Source: an uncultured Bacilli bacterium
Lineage (GTDB): Bacteria; Bacillota_I; Bacilli_A; RF39; UBA660
Reading direction: 5' to 3'
Assembly: GCA_948687865.1 (NCBI GenBank)
Contig: CAPQQE010000062.1
Location: forward strand, 1 to 7,671
DNA: 7,671 bases
Below are positions 1 to 5,766 of this stretch, one piece after another. The notes under the pieces were generated by a model that ran no database searches, was not told the DNA's origin, and was given only the letters and a program-made list of their open reading frames with translations. The translations under genes were made by a program, and so were the position numbers. Numbering within the stretch: position 1 is the stretch's first letter; each line of letters begins with the position of its first letter.

Positions 1-1
1 T

Positions 2-2875
2 ATTTCTCCAAATTTTGATCCAAATACAACAGAGTATGATGTAAATGTTCCAAATAATGTTAGTAATTTAGAAATAACAGCATATAAACAAGATCCAAAT
101 GCTATTAGTGTTGAAGGGGCAGGATCCATAAATTTACAAACTGGTTTAAATAATATTAGTATAATAGTAACGGCTGAAAATGGTATAGCTAAGAAAACAT
201 ATTTATTAAGGATAGATAGAGATAAATCCAATAATGCAGATTTAAAGAGTATAACATTATCAAGTGGAACCTTAAGTCCAGCATTTAATAAAGATAAAAC
301 TAAATATGAAGTAATAGTACCAAATGAAGTAAGTAGTTTAACTATAACTGCTGAAACATTAGATTTAAAAGCTAATGCTGTAATAAATAATAATGAGGAT
401 TTAAAAGTTGGAACAAATAAAGTAACAATAACAGTAACCGCAGAAGATGGAACATTAAAGGTGTATGAAATTGATGTATTAAGACAACCATCAACTAATA
501 ATTTTCTTTCATCTATTTCAGTAAAGGATTTAAATAATACTGAATATATAGATGCATTTGTAAAAACTAAATTAGATTATAATATAACAGTAGAAAATAA
601 TATTGATAAAATAGTTATATCAGGAGAAAAAGAAGATAATACAAGTACTATAAAAGGACTTGGAGGGAAAACTCTAGAAATAGGTGAAAATTCATTTGAA
701 ATAGGAGTAACAAGTAATTCAGGAATAGAAAGAGTATATGTAGTAAAAGTTACAAGAAAAGCAAATTCAAATAATTTCTTATCTAATTTAGAAGTAGATG
801 GTTATACTATAAGTCCAGAATTTAATAAAACAAAATTAAGTTATACTTTAACTGTACCAAGTGATATCACTAGTGTAACAATAAATGCTAGTGCAGAAGT
901 AAGTACAAGTTCTATAGTAGGAACAGGATCTGTAAACTTACAAACAGGAGTAAATAATTTCAATATAGATGTAACAAGTGAAAGTGGAGAGTCCAGAACT
1001 TATGTAATTGTTATAACTAAGGAAGCTTCTAATAATAATTATTTAACAAGTCTTACAATAAATCCAGGAACATTAACTCCAAACTTTAATAAAGATACAC
1101 TTGAATATAGTATATCAGTTGATAACTTAACTAAGGTAATGGAAATATCAGCAGAAAAAGGGCATGATGCACAAACTATATCTGGTCTTGGAATAAAATC
1201 ATTAAATGTTGGTTTACAAACATTTAATATAGAGGTAAAAGCAGAAAATAATGAAACTAGAACATATAAAATAAATGTAAATAGAGAAGCATCATCTAAC
1301 AAGGATTTAAGTGATTTAAAAGTAAATGGACAAACAATAGAGAACTTTAATAAAGATGAACTAAATTATACATTAAATGTAGAAAATAGTGTTGATAGAA
1401 TAAATATAGAAGCAATTACTTTAGATGATACAGCAGAAGTATCTGGTGATGGCGAGATAACATTAAATACAGGAGAAAATGATATAAATATAACAGTAAC
1501 TGCAGAAGATGGAACAATAAAAATTTATACAATAAAGGTAACAAGAGCGAAATCAAGTAATAATTATTTAAAGGATTTAAATGTAAATGAAGGAGTATTA
1601 AGTCCAGAATTTAATAAAGAAACCCTAAATTATAACATTACAGTACCTTATGAAGTAGAAAATTTAAATATAAATGCAGTAAGAGAAGTAAATACTTCAA
1701 ATATTGAAGTAGATGGTAATAATAATTTTGTAGTAGGGTCTGATAATAAAGTATATATTAATGTAGTTGCGGAAGATGAAACAGTTAGAACATACGTAAT
1801 AAATGTAGTAAGACAACAACAGGTAAATAATTTCTTAAATGATATTGTGGTAACTGATAATGATGGCACTAGATATTCATTAAGTCCAGAGTTTAATAAA
1901 AGTACATTAAATTATGTAGTAGAACTATCAAATAAGGTAAATGAAGTTAATATATCTGTTACTAAAGGACAATCTTCACTTACAGTAACAGGAGATGGGA
2001 AAGTATCAATTACATCCTTCCCACAAACCCATAAAATAGTGGTATCAACAACAGGAGGATTAGAAAGAACATATTCTATTGAATTTACAAAAGGATTAAG
2101 TACTAATAAATACCTAGATAATATAACAGTAAATAAAGGAACATTAAATCCAGTATTTAATAAATATGAAACAGCATATAATGTTGATTTATATCAGGAA
2201 GAAAGTGAAATAACTATAACTACAACTAAGGGTGAAGAAACGCAAACAGTAATAGGTGATGGAATTAAACAGTTAGTTAAGGGAAGAAACCAGTTTAAAA
2301 TAACAGTAACTAGTGAATCAGGAGAAACTAATATTTATAATATATTTGTAAATGTTAATGTTTTAGATGATGATAATAATAAATTAGATTCAATAACAGT
2401 AAATAAAGGAAAATTAACTCCAGAATTTAATAAGAATATAAAAGATTATACTGTAGATTTAATTGATGAAGATGAAATAACAGTAGAAGCAACAGGTAAA
2501 AATGAAATAATAGGTACAGGAACTTATACCTTAACGGAAGGCTCAAATGTAATTGAAATAATAACTAAAGATGAAGATGGAAATGAAAATATATATAGAA
2601 TTGTTGTAAATAAAGGAACAGTTGTAAATCCATATTTATCACAATTAAGTGTTGAAAATTATAAACTACAAGAAGAGTTTAATAAAGAATTATATAATTA
2701 TAATCTAAGACTTGATAATTTAGTACCAGAACTTAATGTAATTGCAATACCTGAAAGTAAGAGCTCAACAGTAACAATTGATGGAAATGAAAATCTAAAT
2801 ATTGGTAATAATAATATTAGTATATCTGTAGTAGATAAAAATGGTAATCAAAAAGTATATACTATAAATGTTTAT
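2..2875 (+). repeat. Array of eleven cadherin-like beta-sandwich domain repeats (first one partial)
   Basis: Domain boundaries were placed by aligning the terminal motif (Y.I.V.R/K) and the initial motif (NN.L..L.V). They fall at 2-220 (partial), 221-484, 485-757, 758-1021, 1022-1285, 1286-1546, 1547-1813, 1814-2092, 2093-2356, 2357-2614 and 2615-2875. Most units are 86-91 codons. The front half usually carries a (S/T)P.FNK or similar signature and the back half a G.G...L..G.N signature. The eighth visible unit (1814-2092) is longest at 93 codons. The tenth (2357-2614) is one of the shortest, with acidic loops and a DDDNN lead-in. Repeats are related at protein level but mostly diverged at DNA level, so the array is old, with only short islands of near-identical DNA. 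Confidence 0.9.
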
Positions 2876-3319
2876 ATAGGACAAAATAAGATAACATCTA
2901 ATATACATAAAATAGAAGAAAGTTATATAAAGACAATAAATGAAAAAAGAACATCTATAGACATTAAAAATGAGATGACTAATCCAATAGAAAACTTAAA
3001 AATATATGATTTAAATTCAAATGAGATTAATGATATGGATATGGTTGCGACAGGATATACAATTAAATTAATAATTAATGGAGTTGAAACTGATTCAAAA
3101 ACATTGATTATAAAAGGTGATATAAATAGTGATGGAGAAGTTGCAGTATCTGATATAATTAAATTTAGATTATATATACTTCAAACTATTGAATTTAATA
3201 AAAATGAATTATATGCATCTGATGTAAATAATGACGATAATAGTGAAGTATCAGATCTAATACAAATAAGAAGACATATACTGGGTAATTTAAATTTATA
3301 TGCAAAGGAGGATAAGTAA
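2..3319 (+). CDS. C-terminal part of giant cadherin-like repeat surface protein ending in a dockerin-like domain (5' end outside window)
   Basis: This is the 3' portion (1105 residues plus TAA) of a very long extracellular protein. The frame is open from base 2, so the start, and any signal peptide, lies upstream; the GTG at 461 is only an internal valine. The product is a chain of beta-sandwich repeats of about 88 residues, resembling the bacterial cadherin-like beta-sandwich family (Pfam PF12733). The typical pattern is SNNYL..L.VN.G.LSPEFNK.TLNY at the front and G.N.F.I.V.AE.G..RTY.I.V.R at the back. The repeats are followed by an about 80-residue connector and a dockerin-like pair of calcium loops. 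There are no cysteines, no sortase signal and no C-terminal membrane helix, so anchoring by the dockerin is the simplest reading. The gene is followed after one base by a membrane protein with a cohesin-like head, in the same transcript. The likely role is a surface stalk or adhesin; this is inference, and no enzymatic domain is visible. The repeat family call is solid; the ligand is unknown. Confidence 0.9.
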   Translation: MSPNFDPNTTEYDVNVPNNVSNLEITAYKQDPNAISVEGAGSINLQTGLNNISIIVTAENGIAKKTYLLRIDRDKSNNADLKSITLSSGTLSPAFNKDKTKYEVIVPNEVSSLTITAETLDLKANAVINNNEDLKVGTNKVTITVTAEDGTLKVYEIDVLRQPSTNNFLSSISVKDLNNTEYIDAFVKTKLDYNITVENNIDKIVISGEKEDNTSTIKGLGGKTLEIGENSFEIGVTSNSGIERVYVVKVTRKANSNNFLSNLEVDGYTISPEFNKTKLSYTLTVPSDITSVTINASAEVSTSSIVGTGSVNLQTGVNNFNIDVTSESGESRTYVIVITKEASNNNYLTSLTINPGTLTPNFNKDTLEYSISVDNLTKVMEISAEKGHDAQTISGLGIKSLNVGLQTFNIEVKAENNETRTYKINVNREASSNKDLSDLKVNGQTIENFNKDELNYTLNVENSVDRINIEAITLDDTAEVSGDGEITLNTGENDINITVTAEDGTIKIYTIKVTRAKSSNNYLKDLNVNEGVLSPEFNKETLNYNITVPYEVENLNINAVREVNTSNIEVDGNNNFVVGSDNKVYINVVAEDETVRTYVINVVRQQQVNNFLNDIVVTDNDGTRYSLSPEFNKSTLNYVVELSNKVNEVNISVTKGQSSLTVTGDGKVSITSFPQTHKIVVSTTGGLERTYSIEFTKGLSTNKYLDNITVNKGTLNPVFNKYETAYNVDLYQEESEITITTTKGEETQTVIGDGIKQLVKGRNQFKITVTSESGETNIYNIFVNVNVLDDDNNKLDSITVNKGKLTPEFNKNIKDYTVDLIDEDEITVEATGKNEIIGTGTYTLTEGSNVIEIITKDEDGNENIYRIVVNKGTVVNPYLSQLSVENYKLQEEFNKELYNYNLRLDNLVPELNVIAIPESKSSTVTIDGNENLNIGNNNISISVVDKNGNQKVYTINVYIGQNKITSNIHKIEESYIKTINEKRTSIDIKNEMTNPIENLKIYDLNSNEINDMDMVATGYTIKLIINGVETDSKTLIIKGDINSDGEVAVSDIIKFRLYILQTIEFNKNELYASDVNNDDNSEVSDLIQIRRHILGNLNLYAKEDK
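3116..3286 (+). other. Dockerin-like domain, two EF-hand-type calcium loops
   Basis: About 57 residues near the C-terminus show the duplicated 12-residue loop plus helix typical of type I dockerins. Loop one is DINSDGEVAVSD, with Asp/Asn/Asp/Asp at positions 1, 3, 5 and 12, followed by the helix IIKFRLYIL. Loop two is DVNNDDNSEVSD, with the same liganding positions, followed by LIQIRRHILG. In known dockerins such segments bind calcium and dock onto a cohesin domain. The preceding stretch (TGYTIKLIINGVETDSKTLIIK) resembles the small beta unit often found just before dockerins in Firmicutes surface proteins. In loop two Asp replaces the usual Gly at position 6, which is tolerated but less typical. 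Confidence 0.85.
3304..3311 (+). promoter_or_regulatory. Ribosome binding site AAAGGAGG that fixes the start of the cohesin-like gene
   Basis: AAAGGAGG lies 9 bases before the ATG at 3321. It is embedded in the last codons of the upstream gene (…Ala-Lys-Glu-Asp-Lys-stop). It decides between the ATG at 3321 and an in-frame ATG at 3300, which has no such site and would prepend QRRISN to the signal peptide. Stop and start are one base apart, so translational coupling is likely. Confidence 0.85.
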
Positions 3320-3320
3320 T

Positions 3321-5087
3321 ATGAAGAAACTAAAATATATAACATTTACACTTATAGTAATATTTATAAATATACTATTTGCGTTTAATGTAAATGCTGT
3401 AGAAACGTATAATTTAAGTATAGATGCACCAAGTAGCGTTACAAAGGGAAGTAATATTACTTTAACTTTCTATGCAAGAAACTTATCATCTATAAAAAAT
3501 GGATATTCTGGATATTCAGGTGTTATAACTTATGACTCTAGTAGATTAGAATTTATAGATATAACAAGCAGTATAAATGGTTGGAATGTATATAAATCAA
3601 CTCCGGAAAATAAAATAACATTCTTAGGTTATGATGATAATCCACCAGAAAATACAAAAAGAGAAGATTCTGAAATATTTAAGGTACAATTTAAGGTAAA
3701 AAGCTTAGATGCTGTGAACACAAAGATAGAAGTGTCAAATATAAAAGGAACAACTAGTATAGGTGAATCTTTAATCGCAAGTCCTATAACTAAGACAATT
3801 ACTATAAAAGAAGTAGAAACAAAAAAATCAAATGATTCTTATTTATCTAAATTAAGTGTATCAAACCATAATATTTCACCATCCTTTGATCCAAATACAA
3901 CTTCATATAAATTAACAGTTGATAATAGTGTTAAAAACTTAACTGTAAATGCAACACCTAATGATAATAAGGCAAATGTATCAATATCAGGAAATAATAA
4001 TTTATCTGTTGGTAAAAATAATATTATAGTAGAGGTACAGGCAGAAGATGGGACTAAAAAGTTATATAAAATAGAAGTTACTAGAAATCCAGCAAAAAAT
4101 AATGAAAATAATACGTCAAAAAAATCAAATAATAATAATTTAGAGAGTATAAGTGGTATACCAAACTTAGTATTTGATCCAAATACAACTGATTATGATG
4201 TAATAGTACCATTTGAAGTAACAAATATTAATACAAGTGCAAAACCTGCAAATTCAAAAGCAAAGGTAACTATATCTAATGGTAATTTAAAAAACTTAGA
4301 AGTAAATAAATCAAATGTAATAACAATTGCTGTAACTGCAGAAGATTCTAGTGTTAAAGTATATACAATAAATGTAAAAAGAAGTTCATATAAAAGTGAT
4401 ACAGACTTAAAAGAATTAACTGTAAATGACAAAAATATTTTAGATAAAAAGGATAAAGATGGTTCATATAAAATAACAGTAGATAAAGATGTAAATAAAT
4501 TAGATATTAGTGCAATTCCTGTTAGTGATACATCTACAGTAAAAATAGAAGGTAATAAAGAACTAAAACCAGGAAGTAATACAGTTTTAGTAACAGTAAC
4601 AGATAAAAATGGATTTACAAAAAGTTATACCATTGAAGTAGATAAAAAAGGTAATCATTTTCTATTAAATTATTTGAAAGATTATTACTTACTATTAATC
4701 GCAATTATATTTACTATATTATTAATATTACTAATGTTATACTTAAATAAGAAAAATAAAGATTTAATAGATGAATTTAATAAGAAGAAAGAACTTAGTG
4801 AAAAAGAAAATAATATGTTTATAAATACTAAATTAGAGCCTGCATTAGTTGATAATAATAGTTCAATGTTATATAATGAAGATAATAATACATATGATGA
4901 TATAATTGTTCCTAGTACAATTCCTGTTGATGATGGTAATAAGGATAGTGATATGATCCAAGCTATTTTAGATGATGAATCAGTTTCTGAAGTACAAAAA
5001 GAAGTTAAGATTATAAGAAATGAAAAATTAGGGGATGAAGACGTCGAGAGGGAATACACAATAACAGAAAATTATAGAAAGAAGTGA
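3321..5087 (+). CDS. Membrane-anchored protein with cohesin-like head and three cadherin-like repeats
   Basis: The product is 588 residues. Residues 1-26 form a signal peptide (Lys-rich start, hydrophobic core, VNA before the predicted cut). Residues 27 to about 165 form a cohesin-like beta-sandwich. Three cadherin-like domains follow at about 170-255, 271-354 and 358-441, with an Asn/Lys-rich linker at about 256-272. Residues 454-475 (DYYLLLIAIIFTILLILLML…) are a single membrane helix followed by basic residues, giving outside-to-inside topology. Residues 476-588 form a charged, acidic cytoplasmic tail. The start is set by the Shine-Dalgarno at 3304-3311. The protein is translated in tandem with the dockerin-bearing neighbour (1-base gap) and with the small membrane protein downstream (4-base gap). 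The inferred role is a membrane receptor holding the long fibre through cohesin-dockerin binding, with a tail that could contact intracellular partners. Alternatively the head could be a related carbohydrate-binding fold. No catalytic motif is seen. Confidence 0.88.
   Translation: MKKLKYITFTLIVIFINILFAFNVNAVETYNLSIDAPSSVTKGSNITLTFYARNLSSIKNGYSGYSGVITYDSSRLEFIDITSSINGWNVYKSTPENKITFLGYDDNPPENTKREDSEIFKVQFKVKSLDAVNTKIEVSNIKGTTSIGESLIASPITKTITIKEVETKKSNDSYLSKLSVSNHNISPSFDPNTTSYKLTVDNSVKNLTVNATPNDNKANVSISGNNNLSVGKNNIIVEVQAEDGTKKLYKIEVTRNPAKNNENNTSKKSNNNNLESISGIPNLVFDPNTTDYDVIVPFEVTNINTSAKPANSKAKVTISNGNLKNLEVNKSNVITIAVTAEDSSVKVYTINVKRSSYKSDTDLKELTVNDKNILDKKDKDGSYKITVDKDVNKLDISAIPVSDTSTVKIEGNKELKPGSNTVLVTVTDKNGFTKSYTIEVDKKGNHFLLNYLKDYYLLLIAIIFTILLILLMLYLNKKNKDLIDEFNKKKELSEKENNMFINTKLEPALVDNNSSMLYNEDNNTYDDIIVPSTIPVDDGNKDSDMIQAILDDESVSEVQKEVKIIRNEKLGDEDVEREYTITENYRKK
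3399..3824 (+). other. Cohesin-like domain
   Basis: Residues 27 to about 168 of the membrane-anchored protein are the cohesin-like part. Features recalling cohesins (Pfam PF00963) are an opening beta strand and the S.VTKGSNITLTFYARNL segment (a 'V..G..v.v.v...n' start). SGVITYDSSRLEFIDI matches the conserved 'l.YD...L.f..v' strand. A mid-domain NKITFLGYDD segment and EIFKVQFKVKS, the usual 'l..l.F.vk' strand, follow. The length of about 140 residues suits the family. The call rests on motif recognition, not on a profile score; cohesins share their fold with some carbohydrate-binding modules, so that remains an alternative. Confidence 0.65.
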
Positions 5088-5088
5088 T
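5079..5088 (+). promoter_or_regulatory. Ribosome binding site overlapping the upstream stop codon
   Basis: AAGAAGTGAT matches the extended Shine-Dalgarno AGGAGGTGAT at eight of ten positions. It sits about 7 bases (from the GAAG core) before the ATG at 5092. It contains the TGA stop of the cohesin-like gene, so termination and re-initiation occur at the same place, suggesting translational coupling. Confidence 0.6.
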
Positions 5089-5091
5089 ACT

Positions 5092-5619
5092 ATGGGAAAA
5101 GAAAATAAAGAATTAAAAGAAGAGAAAAAAACAGAAAAAAATACTGAAGTAAAAAAGATTGAGGAACCTGTTCAGGTAGAAAATAATAAAAAAATAATGA
5201 AACTGATCCAAATAATTTTAATAGGAGTTGTTTTAATAGCTATATTTATGGTTATATTACATTTTACTAAAGCATCATCATTAGAAGATAAATTAAATAG
5301 TAAACTAAAAAATATGGGAGAAGATTTTTATACAGAGTTCTATTATCCTGAAATAACAAAAGGAAAAAGTACAAGTGAAATAAATGAATTCTTATCAAGC
5401 TATAAAGATGTGGGAATAAAAGTAAATCTAGATAATTTATCAAGATACAAGGAAGATGAAGAAATCAAAAAAAGTATAGAAGAATTTAAAAATGAAAAAG
5501 GTAAAAAGTGTAATGACAAAAGTACAAGAGTAATCATATATCCAAAGAGTCCGTATGGAAATAAAGATTATACAGTAAAAGTTGAATTAGATTGTGGGTT
5601 TAGTAATAATAATCAATAA
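5092..5619 (+). CDS. Small single-pass membrane protein of unknown function with a two-cysteine extracytoplasmic domain
   Basis: The product is 175 residues. Residues 1-34 are a highly charged Lys/Glu cytoplasmic segment; 35-58 (IMKLIQIILIGVVLIAIFMV…) form one membrane helix; 59-175 lie outside. The absence of a cleavage site suggests a signal anchor with the N-terminus inside. The outer domain has a helical front (LEDKLNSKLKNMGEDFYTEFYY), a middle resembling a GIKVNLDNLSRY segment, and a back half with Cys140 and Cys168. The back half carries RVIIYPKSPYG and a final beta strand ending LDCGF. The two cysteines could form a disulphide. I recall similar small proteins from uncultured Firmicutes genomes but know no assigned function. 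It is the last gene of the operon, 4 bases after the cohesin-like gene and just before a terminator, so an accessory role to the surface platform is plausible but unproven. Confidence 0.85.
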   Translation: MGKENKELKEEKKTEKNTEVKKIEEPVQVENNKKIMKLIQIILIGVVLIAIFMVILHFTKASSLEDKLNSKLKNMGEDFYTEFYYPEITKGKSTSEINEFLSSYKDVGIKVNLDNLSRYKEDEEIKKSIEEFKNEKGKKCNDKSTRVIIYPKSPYGNKDYTVKVELDCGFSNNNQ

Positions 5620-5629
5620 ATATTATTGT

Positions 5630-5660
5630 AAAAAGATGTAAAATTACGTCTTTTTTATTT
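5630..5660 (+). terminator. Intrinsic terminator ending the three-gene operon
   Basis: The arms AAAAGATGTAA (5631-5641) and TTACGTCTTTT (5644-5654) pair along their length with one U-G wobble. The innermost A-T pair probably opens to give a tetraloop. The descending arm runs into a T-rich tract (5651-5660). The hairpin begins about 11 bases after the stop of the small membrane protein. The stem is A/T-rich and so only moderately stable, but the position and shape are right for a Rho-independent terminator. Confidence 0.75.
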
Positions 5661-5692
5661 ACATAAAATACGTAAAAAGCATCAAAAATATT

Positions 5693-5710
5693 AATTTTTT
5701 TAAAAAAATT
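5693..5710. repeat. 18-bp perfect A/T palindrome just upstream of the promoter
   Basis: AATTTTTTTAAAAAAATT is a perfect inverted repeat abutting the -35 hexamer at 5710. It could act as an A/T-rich upstream element for RNA polymerase alpha subunits, as a bent-DNA or operator site, or be a chance product of the extreme AT content. No regulator gene is visible nearby. Confidence 0.5.
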
Positions 5711-5738
5711 TGCTTTATTTTAATTTTTCGTATATAAT
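5710..5738 (+). promoter_or_regulatory. Sigma-A type promoter for the NPCBM/transglutaminase-like gene
   Basis: The -35 is TTGCTT (5710-5715) and the -10 is TATAAT (5733-5738), separated by exactly 17 bases. The -10 is a perfect consensus match; the -35 keeps the key TTG. The expected transcription start is near 5744-5746, giving a short leader of about 20 bases that carries the ribosome binding site. The promoter lies after the preceding terminator, so this gene is a separate transcription unit. Confidence 0.8.
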
Positions 5739-5751
5739 AGTCTGCAATTTC

Positions 5752-5758
5752 AAGGGGG
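5752..5758 (+). promoter_or_regulatory. Ribosome binding site AAGGGGG that fixes the start of the NPCBM gene
   Basis: AAGGGGG lies 8 bases before the ATG at 5767. It supports that start over an in-frame TTG at 5710, which coincides with the -35 element and lies upstream of the expected transcription start. Confidence 0.75.
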
Positions 5759-5766
5759 AATTATTT

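Noticed and set aside
461..463. GTG as start of a 952-residue protein
   Set aside because: It lies inside a cadherin-like repeat, and the same frame is open back to base 2 with the same repeat pattern, so it is an internal Val codon.
1039..1302. Minus-strand open frames (1039-1302, 1648-1869, 4193-4432, 4685-5059)
   Set aside because: They are antisense to well-supported repeat-domain or membrane-protein coding sequence, have no recognisable domains, and reflect the absence of stops opposite AT-rich codons.
2..2875. CRISPR or non-coding tandem repeat array
   Set aside because: The periodicity is at protein level (about 88 codons) with an unbroken reading frame and diverged DNA. There are no short identical repeats with unique spacers.
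3300..3320. ATG at 3300 as start of the cohesin-like gene
   Set aside because: No ribosome site precedes it and it would add seven residues before the signal peptide. The AAAGGAGG at 3304-3311 is correctly spaced for the ATG at 3321.
5085..5087. TGA read as Trp (alternative code)
   Set aside because: Reading through gives only a few residues before TAA at 5106. All visible Trp codons are TGG, and a ribosome site plus ATG follow the TGA directly.
5710..5766. TTG at 5710 as start of the NPCBM gene
   Set aside because: It overlaps the -35 element and lies upstream of the expected transcription start. ATG 5767 has a good ribosome site.
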